DNA of 64,000 nucleotides from Punica granatum (GCF_007655135.1 NC_045129.1:9982001-10046000); one strand, 5' to 3'; counted from the stretch's first letter, positions 34,476-47,632 are shown. Numbers and translations: made by a program. The notes: generated from the sequence alone by a model not told the origin.

Positions 34476-35519
34476 TCACAACTCACCATTGTCTTCTTGA
34501 CCTTCACTTCCCAAGCTCGAAATATCGATCATTCCAACACGCTTATCCTCGGGCAGAACCGACCAGTTCGGGGACTGCACTGCTTTCAACCACTTGAAAT
34601 CATCAACACTCGACCAATTCCCTGTCTCCTCAAGCAAATTCGCCTCCCTCAGATCCTCCTCTATCCCTTTGTACCTCAAGCAGTAAGGACCGAATCTCAC
34701 CCTGCAACAGTCCTCGATGATCGGCCGACTCCTCACCCGCAAGTAGAAGTCGCTGCCCCTCGCATTGTGGATTCGAATCTGATGTGATGCGAGCACGAAG
34801 GTGCAATTCTCTGCCTCCTCGATCAGAACTGAGCCCACGACAGGCCCCACGTAGACCCTACAATCCTTTAGTCTGTGCACGAAGAGCGCCCTTGAACAAC
34901 CGAGCAATCGAACCTCGCAGGACTCGAGGTCTGTTATCGTGAATTCCCCGATCTCCAAACCCCTGAGATCTTTCACAAGAACCTGACCCACATTGTTCCT
35001 GAAACCTTGGGAGCTCGACAGCACAAGGCTATGCGAGGCCTCAAGGTCCGGGTTTCGGCGCTCGGGTTCGGTTTCGGGCGGTTTCGAGGCCTCAATTAGG
35101 GAACTTTTGGCAGTCTTGGACTTGAAGGAGAACTTTTTCTTAGGGATCAGACTCTCGAGGGACTGCTTCAGATCGGCGACGGTCATAAGAGAGGACCGGA
35201 CCTCATAGGAGGGCAAGTAGTAGGAGCTCTCCGCGACGAGCTTCTCGAGCTCGGAGATAGCGGCGGATATCTCACAAAGCTGGGGCTTGAGGTCGGATGG
35301 ATCGGCGAGCCGGGACTGGGCGAGCTGGGACTCGATCGATCGCTTGGACTCGGCGAACCTTGAGAGGAACGAGGAGGTGGATTCGAACGAGGCCGCGGAT
35401 GCGGAGGAGCTGGACCTGTGAGAGAGAGACTGCTGACGGTTGGAGAGCCTCTCGAGCATCGCTAAGTGCTTCTTCTTGAGGTTAGGGTTCGAAAGATCCG
35501 AGCTTCCTTCTTCTTCCAT
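34476..35519 (-). CDS. TFCC: Tubulin-folding cofactor C (TBCC-domain protein)
   Basis: Single-exon gene of 347 aa, matching the size of plant tubulin-folding cofactor C (PORCINO in Arabidopsis). The start MEEEGSSDLSNPN is the first ATG of the open frame. Residues about 15-130 form a charged, helical N-terminal domain (LAMLERLSNRQQ, ISELEKLVAESSYYLPSYEV), the tubulin-binding/spectrin-like part in this family. A linker follows, then the TBCC beta-helix domain (about 175-300) with GLEIGEFTITDLESCEVRLL, FVHRLKDCRVYVGPVVGSV and SHQIRIHNARGSDFYLRVRS. The QIRIH arginine corresponds to the catalytic arginine finger that stimulates GTP hydrolysis by beta-tubulin in the cofactor complex. Expected role: release of assembly-competent alpha/beta-tubulin dimers in the cytosol. 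It appears to be single copy and ordinary. Confidence 0.93.
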   Translation of the reverse strand: MEEEGSSDLSNPNLKKKHLAMLERLSNRQQSLSHRSSSSASAASFESTSSFLSRFAESKRSIESQLAQSRLADPSDLKPQLCEISAAISELEKLVAESSYYLPSYEVRSSLMTVADLKQSLESLIPKKKFSFKSKTAKSSLIEASKPPETEPERRNPDLEASHSLVLSSSQGFRNNVGQVLVKDLRGLEIGEFTITDLESCEVRLLGCSRALFVHRLKDCRVYVGPVVGSVLIEEAENCTFVLASHQIRIHNARGSDFYLRVRSRPIIEDCCRVRFGPYCLRYKGIEEDLREANLLEETGNWSSVDDFKWLKAVQSPNWSVLPEDKRVGMIDISSLGSEGQEDNGEL

Positions 35520-36009
35520 GGCGTCTCTGAGACAAAGATGCGAGGAGGAAGACGAAGGGAGCGAGCGAGAGTCGCGGAATGGAGTTGGCGGGGAGGAGCC
35601 GAGCGGGGCCTAAATGTAAATTAGGAAATTCATTTTTTCGGTTAATTCCATTTTGATCCCTATATTTTATACCTCTCGGAATTTTCCCCTTCACTTGCAG
35701 GATCTCACTCTCTAGATCCTGAAGTTTGGTGATTTTATCTCGATGTGCCTAAATGCAAACTGACAACAAGTTCAATAGTCAATGCAATGCCCATGAAATC
35801 ACTCACACGCCTAAATTGGTCGTATCACACGGAAACTAGTCACGTTCATAAGTCAACGGATAGCATATGATGATATTTTCGTCTAATTCACTTGTAATAA
35901 CACGAATGAGCTGAATTTTCAAAGTAATCATTCGTTCACTATATTTTTGATTTATTGTACTATGCGAATAAAACAACCATTTTTCCTTGGAGCTTCTCTA
36001 GTTTTTCAT
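35520..36009 (-). promoter_or_regulatory. Upstream region of the cofactor C gene
   Basis: About 490 bases between the TFCC start codon and the first MITE. The 80 bases next to the ATG are G+C-rich with GAG/GAGCG repeats on the + strand, fitting a 5' leader; further out the sequence is AT-rich. No other gene is seen. Confidence 0.4.
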
Positions 36010-36252
36010 GCCCCGTTTGGATTCAGAGTTCATTAATTTTAACTTTAACTTTAATTTTAACTCAACACACTACACAACAAAAATACACATTTCCCAATTC
36101 AAAAATTTTAACTTTAACTTTGACTCAACACACTATAAAACAAAAACACACGTTTTTCAAGTCAAATTTATAATCACATCTCATTTGTCATTTTCCACAA
36201 TCAAAATTAAAATCAAAATCAAAGTAACTTTAACTCTGAATTCAAACGGCCC
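36010..36252. mobile_element. MITE with CCGTTTGGATTCAGAG-type ends
   Basis: The left end reads GCCCCGTTTGGATTCAGAG and the reverse complement of the right end reads GGGCCGTTTGAATTCAGAG, followed in both by TTTAACTTTAAC-type repeats. It is about 243 bases long with no coding capacity. The element at 59207-59470 has related ends. Confidence 0.75.
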
Positions 36253-36689
36253 ATTCAGTGTTCTTTATGAGTGTTGTATTCGACGTGGGAGGTCATAGTT
36301 GTAATAATTAGTTTCTCCCATGATAAGAACATCTTCAAGGTCTTTCTTCGACATTATTATATTTGGTTACTATATAATCAAGTGGATTAGAATATTAGTT
36401 CTATCTAGTTGAAAATTCGTTTACTACATCTTCAATAATTAATAGGTGATATTAGTCGAAGATCAAATTTTAATATAGTTGTTACTAAAGAAAATTAAGT
36501 TTCTTAGTACAACTTAGTCTAAAGCATTGGACTCATAGCATAAAATACTGACACCATGTGTACAAATAATTTCAAGATGAGCCATCTATGTCATTAGATG
36601 ACAAATGGACTACATGACAATACGCGATCCGGATAAGAACAATCGAATAACAACTGGTCGAAATATATATATATATGCTCAAAAGGATT
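36253..36689. other. Spacer without recognisable gene
   Basis: AT-rich DNA between two transposon-like elements. I see no conserved frame or structure apart from a short TA run at 36667-36678. Confidence 0.4.
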
Positions 36690-37325
36690 AGTTTAAAAAG
36701 GTTAATCACATAAAAAAAACACCACATCTGTTATTTTTTTTAAAATATAATACGACCTTTAAAAAATAGTACAAAAATGCATGTCATTTGCATTTTTCCT
36801 AAAAGCATAAAGATGCACGACTTTTACACTTTTCCTTAAATACATCACGACCTTTAAAAAATAGTATAAAAATGAACAAATTTCAAGTTGAACTGCGCTT
36901 CTAGTAGAACGTCAATTATTCCGTCAAATGTAAATATAATAGCTAGCTGGAGTTAATGATATAATGTAGCACAACATGACTGAACGAGTGACACTTGGCA
37001 GCGTTAGCTCCATGTTAGCTGTTATCGTTCAATCATGTGGGGTTTACTCGTTTAATTGTGTTCTATCACATGACACCGTTAGCTATTATCATTATAATTT
37101 GACCAAATAATTTATATTATGCTAAATGCGTAATTAAATCTAAAGGTCGTAGTATATTTAGAAAAAGTGCAAAAGCCGTGCCTTTATATACTACTCTCCA
37201 AATGTCGTGTTACATTTATAAAAAAATACAAAGATCGTGCATTTCTGTGCTATTTTTCAAAGGTAAAGTTATTTAAAAAAAATGTAAAGGTCGTGTGTTT
37301 TTTAGGTAATTAAGCTTTTAAAAAG
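36690..37325. mobile_element. Foldback element with ~180-bp inverted arms
   Basis: The left arm (about 36700-36890) contains three ACGACCTTTA-like blocks spaced by AAAAATAGTA-type sequence, and the right arm (about 37130-37325) contains the same blocks in inverted order (TAAAGGTCGTAG, AAGGTCGTGTG). The two arms surround about 240 bases with no coding content. It fits a non-autonomous transposon with repetitive long terminal inverted repeats, such as a MULE-type MITE. Confidence 0.65.
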
Positions 37326-37502
37326 TTCATCTCCAAATAGTTTCAAACAATATCCATATAAATGAAAAGTTATATATTGTATAGTAGAGGCATACAATGG
37401 GAACAACCTCAATGTGAGAATTTCATCGTTAGATGTGGCTCAAGACGGTAGAGAGTCTATCCTACCTTATAGGCAGCCATAAGTATCTCTTTGTCAAATT
37501 AG

Positions 37503-38180
37503 CTTGCATTTGGTTTTCAAGTCGAAGGCTTTATTTGATTTTCGGATAATAATCTAACGCTATCCAACTCAACTTTATTTTTTTTTCTAAATTTAACAAT
37601 ATAATAATAATTATTTTATCTTTTTCTTCCATTTAATAATATTTTCTCACTCATACTTTTTTTTTGACCATTTTTAAACTTCCATTTAATAATACGTTAT
37701 CACTTATACTTTTTTCTAATCATTTTCAAAATAAATTTTTTTATAATAAATTTACATTTACTTTCACACATCTATATACATATATATATATATATTCTCA
37801 CACATCAATATATTTGTCGATTGCAATCATTTCACAAAATCAAGTTGAGTTGGATCATTTATCCAACTCGAAAACTAAACACAAGCATAGTGATTCAACT
37901 CAACTTGATTTTGTGCAATGATTGCAAATATTGACAAATATATTAACGTGTAGAAGTATATATATATATATGTATGTATGTATATATAGATGTGGAAATA
38001 GATGTGGAATTTATCATTACAAATTTGATTATAAAAATGGTTAGGAAAAAGTATAGTATAAATTATTATCAAATGAAAGAAAAAGAAAATAATAATAATG
38101 ATTATATTATTGAATTTTAGAAAGAATAAAGTTGAGTTGGATAGAGTTAAATTATTATTTGAAAATCAAATAGAGCTCGG
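37503..38180. mobile_element. Two MITE copies in head-to-head inverted arrangement
   Basis: One copy (37503-37887) starts GCTTGCATTTGGTTTTCAAGT and ends with the complement of the same motif (ACTCGAAAACTAAACACAAGC). The right half (37890-38180) is an inverted, end-truncated copy. ATCCAACTCAACTTTATT at 37562 pairs with AATAAAGTTGAGTTGGAT at 38126, and TCACAAAATCAAGTTGAGTT near 37832 with AACTCAACTTGATTTTGTGC near 37896. The result is a nearly 600-base palindrome with TA-rich microsatellites in both arms. Confidence 0.75.
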
Positions 38181-38815
38181 AATGTGATAATCCAATATTA
38201 AGTTCTTAGGTAACCAAAATGGTTCGTAATGAAATGTAATAATCAATATAACATTCATTGTGTGATCAATTATGCAGTCGACTGGACCAATTACAATGCA
38301 AGTGAAGTGTAAGGGAAATTCGAAGAGGACATGGGATTATCAGGACCTTGCATCTTTAACTATTGGATGGGTGAGCGAGATACATGGTTCACATGCATCC
38401 ACGGCTGTAGAAGCACTGAAAATGTTATATTCAAGCCTTACCAAAAAAATAAAAAGAATAAAAAAAGAATAATATTCGATCTTATTTATATATTTATTTA
38501 TTTGGAACTTAGTTAACAAAATATCATGCCTGGGTTATTCAAAATTTATTGGGAGATGAATTACAACTAACACACAAAATTTAGTATTGAATCCGGATTC
38601 AACTGTATTAGTCAGAATTTTTTATTTTTGAATATAAAAGTATACGTCGAAAAATTTAGTACAGGAATAAAGAAAATGAAATCCAAATTCCAAGAAAGGA
38701 AAAGCAAAAACGTTTTTTTTTTTTTTTTATAATTATATACGCGCTTCAATTTATAGCAAAAACAAAAAAAAGGGAAAAAAATATATAAAGGACAAAAGGC
38801 GATACTCACGTCAAC
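38181..38815. other. Spacer upstream of CAMTA, no gene recognised
   Basis: AT-rich sequence with a poly-T run at 38716-38729. Short frames on both strands show no family features. Confidence 0.4.
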
Positions 38816-39161
38816 TTTGACCAAAGTCTCCTTCGTCCATCATCCTCTCTCTCTCTCTCTTCTTCACTGGAAAAGCGTAATATAAAGAGAGCAGCTGCAA
38901 CAGTCGCTCTCTCTCTCTCAGAACTCCTCAGTACAAGATACGGCGACGTTCATCCTCTCTCTCCACCCTCGAAAAATCCTCTTCTTCTTCGCCCCTCGCT
39001 TCGGTGGCAATTCCTTCGAGCAAGCTTCCTTCCTTCCTCAGTTCCGGCACAGAGTCAGTCTGCTACCGAAGCTTTTTCTGATCCGGGGAGAAAAGTGCTT
39101 ATCTTTCATGATTCTTGGCGGTTTTTCCTTTTGAGATCGCGGCGAACGTAACAGCGCATCC
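38816..39161 (+). promoter_or_regulatory. Core promoter and 5' leader of CAMTA
   Basis: CT-rich tracts at 38845-38861 and 38908-38920 and further TCTCTC blocks precede the ATG at 39162. A TATAAAG at 38881 lies between them. Pyrimidine-rich patches near the transcription start are common in plant promoters. The exact start site is not known from sequence. Confidence 0.5.
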
Positions 39162-42100
39162 ATGGCGGACACTCGGAGATACGGCGCCAGCAACCAGCCT
39201 GGTAGGAGTTTTGTTCCCCTGAAGCTCAGCTTCTGCTTTAAGTGTTTCAATCGTATCTTTTCCCTCCGATTTCGAAACGTTGGCTTCTGCTAATTCGGTG
39301 ATGCAATTCGAGCTTCTCTCTCCATTTTTTTCTTCTGGCACGGACGAAAATCTCGCAAGTTCGCTTGTTTGTTTCCTCTGCACTGTTGAAGCAAAGTCGT
39401 GGCAATTCAAAAGTTCAGTTATTTGCTGATCTCACTCGAGTCTTTCAGTTAGGCTCTTACCAAATACTGCAATTCGTTTCTCTACCTCATGTGAGCATTT
39501 AAGCGTCATATCTATGCAGAGAGAAGGAATAGCATTGATGAGTACCTGCAATAATATATCCAAAAGTTCGATATGCACGCATCTCATCTAAAATAGGAAA
39601 TCTCAAGCAAACAATTATTCTATGACCTTTCATTGGGAAAAAAGGGGGAAAAGGGGGAAGAACAGGGCTTGGCCTTGTGGTGGACTAGCAGGATGATACA
39701 GCTTAGCTTGATGAAGTTGAAACTAGATGAAGGAATTGGAAATTGTGAGTGGTAACTATTAAGAGATTGGCATTGTTTATAATACTTCATTCATTTTTGT
39801 TTCAAATTGGTTGAGTTAGTTGGCACCGAGTGAAATAATTTGATACGGAGCCAATATTCTATTAAAAGGAACTTATACGTTGTTGATGTGTCTGAGATCA
39901 GATATCAGGCAGATACTCTTGGAGGCGCAGCGTCGATGGTTGCGGCCTGCTGAAATTTGTGAAATTCTTCAAAATTATAAGAAATTTCGGATTGCTCCAG
40001 AGCCTGCTAGTATGCCGCGAAGTATGTTAATATCATGCCCAAATTCTCATTACTTCTTGGTTTGTTCACCTGCAACTTCTTTTGAAATTGTTTTTGGATG
40101 AGTGGGTTGGTGGACATCAATGATTAAATTCCTCCTCCTTGTTATTTTTAACTAACCAAATTCTCAGGCCTTTCATAGACATCATGTTTTTATTGTCTTT
40201 TTTCTCTAAGGCAATAATATGGTGTTGAACTCTGAGATGATAGAAAAACAGGACTTTTCACCAGTTTACTTTTATATAGAACAGTGAGCTGTCTTGATGT
40301 CCGTGAATGGTCAAAAATTCTATGATAGGTTTATCCAAAATGAAGATATGAGACCTTTACTTGCCGGCCGAATAGATGGATGACACATATTCGCATTTTT
40401 GGAAAGAAAAAAAAAGCTCCATGTATTTTACTTATAACTCAAGATAATAATGTAAAATGTAAGTCCATTACTTGAGGTCAAATAATTTACATTAAAAAGC
40501 ACAACTAATTTTCTGAAGGTACCATACGTTCACTTTTCAACTCATTTTATTGAAGACTAACCCGTACATGATTGGTTATATGCTGAATAGTTAAAATATT
40601 TATTGTCATAGTAGAGACTTCAAAAATGTGTACTAAAATGTTTGTATTTGCCATTTTGAAAATTTTCTGAGGTCCTGTCCATTGGCAAGCTAATTTTAGT
40701 TTCATCTTTATAAAGAATTTAAATACATAACAAACTGACAGTTACTTGTGAATTCAGGTGGTTCTTTATTTCTTTTTGATCGGAAGGTATTAAGGTACTT
40801 TAGAAAAGATGGTCATAACTGGAGGAAGAAAAAGGATGGAAAGACGGTAAAAGAAGCTCATGAAAGGCTCAAGGTAAGGAAACCTCTCAGAGATAGCTAT
40901 GTATGACTAGGAAGAGATCGTCTTCCATGCTTCACTTTATGCATCCACCACCATCTTGGTTTCGGATCAGCTTCCCTTTGGTAGCGTCTATTGATAGGAG
41001 GCAAGGGTGTTATTTGCATTGTATGTCTACCCTTAACAATGATTTTTCATGCCCTTGCCAATGTAATCTGTAAATGTTTGGTAAGTGGTAACCCTTGCCC
41101 TTGTCTACCTATTAAATGATAAAATTATTTTACAGATCGAATGTTTGTATTATATTATTAGGCTGGAAGTATCGATGTCCTGCATTGCTACTATGCTCAC
41201 GGAGAAGACAATGAAAACTTTCAAAGACGCTGTTATTGGTTGCTTGAAGAGTGAGTATCAATATCTGTATAAATGCTATAATTGGATTTAGCAAATGATC
41301 ATCTAAAATCAGCTATGCTGTCTTTCTTCTTTCTTGGCTTATACATGACCTATATGCAGGGAGCATTCGAACATTGTCCTGGTCCACTACCTTGAAGTGA
41401 AGGTTATGTCCTCCTCTCTGCTTGACTTCTACAAGCACTGCATTTTTAAAAAATCTCCAATTGCTTCTGCAAAAGAATCTGCCAAAAGCATATTCAGCTG
41501 CTAATTTGTCTAATCCTACTTGTGGCCTCTGAGAGTCTACAATGTGATGTAACCCCTTTAGGCATTCTTGTTAGGGCGTGCTCAGTAGCTATAACATCAT
41601 TGGTGCAGATACTTTAAGAATATTATGTCATTTATGCATTCGGAAAACCAAAGTCCTTATATGTCCGCATTGATTTCTTTTAAGTGAATCTGAACTGAGT
41701 TAAGCGTTTAAACCCATTTTGCAGGGCAATAGGATGAATATTCACCGTATTCGAGAATCTGAAGAAGTGATTGCCAATTCCCAAGAAACTGGACCTGCAG
41801 CCAGTTATGAGAATGATACTTCTCTGTCCTATGATTTACACGAAGACAATTACCAACTTCGGCCGGAGGCCACTGATACAACAGCCTCAACCAGTTGTCA
41901 AGCATCAGAGTATGAGGATACTGAATCAGGTGACTTCTCTGAGCTAGATCCTTGGCTCTGTTACATAATAGTTTCTCCCATCATGACTACAAATGGTACA
42001 TACATCTGTCTCTAGACTTAATGAATCTCATTAATGTTCCTGCGAAATTGGTGCTTCTCTTTTATATAATTACGAGCATTGCATCCCCTTTATATGAATG

Positions 42101-45100
42101 ATTATGATGGTTTACGTCCATAAAAAGAAAACAAAGGCTACTTTTTTCCTTGGATGTCCAAATAAAGTTAATATCTTCGGATGGTCAATCTTCTAATTTA
42201 ATTTCACAGTCTGCTTTCGTTTTTCTTTTTTGTTGATGTCTGCTTGGGTTTGACATTTCCCACAGCCTATGATAACCAAGCAAGCTCCATTTTTCACTCT
42301 GTTGCTGCCTATCAACAAAATGCTGGAATGGAAAAAGTTGATTCTAGAGTTTCTGATCATTGTTATTCTGTCGCACGTTCAAGTAAGTATAGCCTAATGT
42401 TGCTCTTTACTTGGTTCTTTGTCTTCAGGTGATCTTGTTCTCTCTCATCTTACTATGTTAGCATATGCTAGTGGCATCTTTAATTTTTCTTACCTCACGT
42501 ATAATCCTCATGTAACACCATCAACTACTGCAGATGATTATCAAGAAAACCTTTCTGTCATTCCTGGGATGAATTTTCTCTCCCTCACTCCAGCTGAGTT
42601 TGACAGTGACAGTAATGATGGTGGCTTAACATTTGAGGGTAGGATACATCTGGATTTATCCACTTGGGATGAAGTTTTGGGAAATTATGCCCCTGGAAGG
42701 GAACCATTACCTGCTCCACCATTATTCTCCTCAGCTGATGTTGAAACCCCGGGGACCACTCTGAGACAAGGAGATGATACGCTGGGACTGCTCTTTGCAG
42801 ATAGCTTTGATAAGAAGCAGGAGCCTGGAAGTCACTCGAGTGTCCAAGAAGAATCCCAGGTCTGTAAACTATGAAAATATTACCAATCATTGGCACGGTA
42901 CATGAGTACAGCTTGCTTAGGTTACTATAATTGAGCATTCCAGTTTGTTTCTGAATTTGTTATTTTCCATTGTGTTCAGTGGCTTGAAGATCACAAGCTG
43001 CATTCAAATTCAGTATACCATCCACCTTCTAGATTTCAGGAGGAAGAAGTAAATCATGTCACGAGCAAACAGAATGCAGAGAATTCGAATGCAGGAAATG
43101 GATATCTTGTGATGCCAGAAACAAGTAGTGATGTCATTGCAGAAGGAAAGGCAAGTCAATCTTCTTTAAAACAGCCATTTTCTGATATCCTCCTAGCAGA
43201 AGATGGTCTTAAAAAGATGGACAGTTTCAACCGATGGATGAGTAAAGAACTTGGAGACGTAAGTGATATACATATGCAATCCAGCAGTGGGGCCTACTGG
43301 GATACTGTTGAAGGTGAAACTGGGGTTGATTCAAGCATTTCTTCCCAGGAGCTTGAAAATGCCTTCATGTTAAGCCCTTCTCTTTCCCATGACCAGTTAT
43401 TCAGCATCATGGATTTCTCACCAATTTGGGGTTATGCAAATTCAGAAATTAAGGTAATATATAAGCTTTCTAGACTACTCTGTCATTCATCTCTAGTCCT
43501 TGTTTTGAGTATTTGCTATATATTTCTAATTTTGGTAATGACGAAGAAGATATTATAGGGCAGTCCTTTTCTTAGTGTATATTTTATTGCTATTTATTTT
43601 TTTACTTAATCTGGTTCTGTGACTTGCAATAAACCTACCTGACAGTTCTGCTAGTTGGATATTGCTGCGAATTGTTTCTTCTTTCTTTCTTCCCGGTTCA
43701 GGGGTCATTTAAATTATCATTTTCTCTTGGTTTTTCAGCCTCGTAAATATCTCTAAATTCTGGTACACAAATAGATACCTTTACCTTAATAAACAAATAA
43801 GGAATTAGTAGTAATGCTTCATGATTATTCTGCCTCATGTACAGGTCCTGATTACTGGAAGATTCTTGAGAAGTCATGAAGAAGTAGCAGCGTGCCAGTG
43901 GTCATGTATGTTTGGGGAAGTGGAAGTCCCAGCTGAGGTTATAGCAGATGGTGTTCTTCGTTGCCGTGCTCCTGCTCACAAGGTGGGGAGGGTCCCCTTT
44001 TATGTCACGTGTTCCAACAGGTTGGCATGCAGTGAGGTTCGAGAGTTTGAATTCCGAGTCAACCAAAAGGATACTGAGAATATTAACAATGAAAGCATGA
44101 ATGAGATTCTAAAGATGCGATTTGCAAAGTTACTATCTTTGAGCTCTGTTCCTCGCCCTAATTCTGACCTTGGAAGCCTAAATGAGAAGTCCCAGTTAAG
44201 CGCTAAAATCTGTCCATTGCTTAAAGAGGACAGTTGCGGGTGGGATCAAATGTTACAGCTCCCTGAAGAGGAGTTCTCTTTGGAGAAAATGAAGGAGCAG
44301 TTACTGCAAAAGCTGTTGAAGGAGAACTTGTATGCATGGCTGCTAGAGAAGGTTGCAGAAGGCGGAAAGGGTGCTAGTGTATTGGACGAGGAAGGCCAAG
44401 GCGTGCTACATTTTGCAGCTGCTCTGGGCTACGATTGGGCCCTACAACCAACAATTCTGGCTGGTGTGAGTGTCAATTTTCGGGATTTGAAGGGTTGGAC
44501 TGCACTTCATTGGGCAGCCTATTGTGGAAGGTAACCATTCTCTATTTCCTTGTTTCCTGCCACTAATTAAACTTAAATTATTCATCCTATATATCTGCAT
44601 GGAACCATTTTTCCATGTCCAGTTTCATATAGAAAGTTCATTGATGAGATACGGGTTGATTCCTTCTGCTTAGCATCACGCACAGGCAGGGTTACCTGTG
44701 AGTTTTTATAATACATTTGTAATTCATGCCACAAAAAAAAAAGATACAGTTTAATGTGTTTTCAGATGATGAATTTAATTATATAATGAAGTAGTTCGAC
44801 CCATAGGAAATGAAAAAGTAAGAAATGATGGTACAAGGACCAAGTCATTCTGAAAACAGTATGTCTCCTGAAAAGTGAGAGTAATGAGTCTCCTTTTGAT
44901 TTAACAATAGACGTAGTTAGATACAGAATACATTCGTCTGATCAGTTCTTCTTAATCTTATGTTATCTGCCTTTTAATATATGTTAGAGAGCGGACAGTG
45001 GCTTCCCTTATGTCACTTGGTGCAGCACCTGGAGCATTAACTGACCCAACTCCCAAGTACCCAGGAGGCAGGACTCCTGCAGACTTAGCCTCCTCCAATG

Positions 45101-46725
45101 GGCACAAAGGTATTGCAGGTTATCTCGCAGTATCTGCTCTGAGGGCCCAGCTCTCATCCCTTGACTTGGATAAAAAGGAAGCGGAAGTTTCTGTTAGTTC
45201 TAGAGGGAAAGCAGTGCAGACTATTTCAGAGCGAAGCCCTACTCCTTGTGGCGCTGGGGACTTGCCTTCTGGGCTTTCACTCAAGGACTCTTTAGCTGCT
45301 GTCTGTAATGCTACTCAGGCAGCTGCTCGAATTCATCAGGTGTTCAGGGTTCAGTCTTTCCAGAGAAAGCTGCTAAAAGAGTACAGCGATAATAAGTTTG
45401 GGATCTCAAACGAGCGAGCCCTTTCAATGGTTGCAGTTAAGGGCAGCAAGCTGGGACAGATTGATGACTCTGCTCATGTTGCTGCAATTCGTATCCAGAA
45501 CAAATACCGTGGGTGGAAGCGCAGGAAGGAGTTCTTGACAATCCGCCGGCAAATCGTGAAAATTCAGGTTTACTGCTTTACTATTTCTAATCTTTCTGCT
45601 GTAACTCGTAGTGCTTGGCCTGGATATTTAACTGACCAAGCTATAGGCTCCTAATTTGACACTGAATGAGCTGTGGAACACTAATTTGATGGGTTCAACT
45701 AAGAATAATTGGTTCATACTCTGATTATTCAAAATTAAAAGAAAAATGATAAGAATTCAAATTGTATAATGTGTCGCCAAAGCTGGATCATTCTGGTTAC
45801 AATGGTCAATTTCCTGGATTTTCTAAGGATGGTATCATAATGTGGGAACTCTGACTTCATATTCTTCACTGATTTGCCTTTTCAATCTTCAACACATCTA
45901 ACTCTTTGACGTCATGCGCAAAGGCCCATGTGAGAGGCCACCAGGTGAGGAAGAATTACAAGAAGATAACATGGTCTGTTGGAATATTGGAAAAAGTTAT
46001 ACTGCGGTGGAGACGAAAGGGAAGCGGCCTTCGTGGATTCAAATCGGAGGCGCTTGCTGAGTCCTCCTCGAGCATGGTGGATGCAACTTCATCCAATGGA
46101 GATGACTTTGATCTTCTGAAAGAAGGTCGAAAGCAGACGGAGGAAAGGGTGCAGAAATTCCTTGCTAGGGTGAAGTCTATGGTTCGGTACCCAGAGGCAA
46201 GAGATCAGTACAGTAGGTTACTGAACGTCGTGAACGAGATCCAAGAAGCCCAGGTAATCTGGCTATCTCACTATATGATATGACCCATTCTCGAGGTTTT
46301 CTCCTAAGAGCAAAAGAAAAGTTGTATGATCTGAATTAGGGAAATTAAGTTTACCTTGCCGTTCTTCGGGTGGGTTAGTTTAGCATTATGAGGATTGTAA
46401 GGACAGTCGTCATGAGAAGTCACCATGTTAAAATGATGGCATATGGCTCTTGGTAATCTATTCTCCTAGTAATTTCCCACACGAGATGTTATAGTCAGGC
46501 CTCACTTTGTTGATAAGAAAGCCACAATCTCAACATTGACTTTGCTCTCCCTCTATTTAATAATCGTATAAATGTGCACTGATTTTCTATCCTCGTCTCC
46601 CCTATGACATGCAGACCAGTCATGAAATGGCATCGGAGAGTTACGAGGAGACAGCATATTTCGATGATGTGATCAATATCGAGGATCTGCTGGACGACGA
46701 TTCATTTATGCCCATGACATCGTGA
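39162..46725 (+). CDS. CAMTA: Calmodulin-binding transcription activator (CAMTA1/2/3 type)
   Basis: Nuclear Ca2+/calmodulin-responsive transcription factor. Thirteen coding exons: 39162-39201, 39902-40021, 40758-40873, 41162-41250, 41360-41402, 41725-41929, 42266-42382, 42534-42859, 42980-43453, 43845-44530, 44988-45567, 45924-46253, 46615-46725. Sum 3237 bases, 1078 aa, near the ~1030 aa of Arabidopsis CAMTA3/SR1. The start MADTRRYGASNQP is typical. The CG-1 DNA-binding domain is at about 14-136 (RRWLRPAEICEIL, RKDGHNWRKKKDGKTVKEAH, VLHCYYAHGEDNENFQRR). The TIG domain is at about 511-600 (GRFLRSHEEVAACQWSCMFG), ankyrin repeats at about 690-775 (GWTALHWAAYCGR) and IQ motifs at about 904-945 (AIRIQNKYRGWKRRKEF, KIQAHVRGHQVRKNY). 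The calmodulin-binding helix is at about 950-975. The family binds CGCG-type sites and tunes cold, wounding and immunity genes. Intact; the start of exon 2 (acceptor at 39900-39901) is the least certain border. Confidence 0.94.
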
Positions 46726-47599
46726 GCAATAAGGCAGACCGGTCATATTTAAAAGTATGCTGGGTGGGTTTGTTCATCTTTTTCTTTTATTTCCCCTCTT
46801 TAGAGCTCATAAGCAAGACAGCTCTGTAGTAATTGTTGGATGTAAATTTGTCTGTCCATATTATTGATCTAATCAAAATCTTTTCATTTGTAAGAATATC
46901 ATGCCTGTTAGCATTGTAACAAATGGTTCATGGAATCATGTAATGTAAATTATTTATTCTCTTGCCAGCAGTTTTAGTTCATCTCCTCAAAAAATGACAA
47001 GCAGTTTCTCCCTTGGGAGGGAGAATTATCGAACTTTCGGGCTTTTCAGTCTGCGGGATAAGCACTCGCAGTACCAGCAAATTTAATTCAATGTCTCCAC
47101 ATGCAGTTTATATGAACTTTACATTCGCACTTGTGAAACAGCGTGTGAGCCGTAAAATCCGACTTACAAGAGGAGAAAGTATTAGCACATTCATCAAACA
47201 CATTGAATGGAGTCGGGACGGACATAAACGTTTTTGATCTTTATAAGGAGCCGTTTCATTCTTGTGCAAGTTGTGCAAAGTTGTCCAATTTGATGTTTGC
47301 TTTCTTTAAGGAACCATAATAATATGCTCCTGATCTAATCAGCTTTATGGAAACTTTCTGGTAAGATACAAGACAAGCAGAAACAGTTGATGTCCCGTGA
47401 CCCTTTCCCCTCCCACTGATTAATTCACTTTTGTCTCCTTGCCCCTGCCTCCGCTCTCTCATCACTGCTCATCTCCGCTTCGATTCGATTATTGCATGTT
47501 TAAAGAGCAGTATATCGGGTCGAGTTTGAGCGGTTTTAATAATGACAATCGTAATGAACTCGCAAAATAGTTTACAAAAATAATAGAAAGTTCAATTTA

Positions 47600-47601
47600 G
47601 A

Positions 47602-47632
<31 letters not shown>
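47600..47632. repeat. (CATA)n microsatellite
   Basis: Eight tandem CATA units in an otherwise unremarkable AT-rich spacer. Confidence 0.9.

Noticed and set aside
47600..47632. Tandem CATA repeats considered as a possible structured array
   Set aside because: Simple microsatellite without spacers or unique units.
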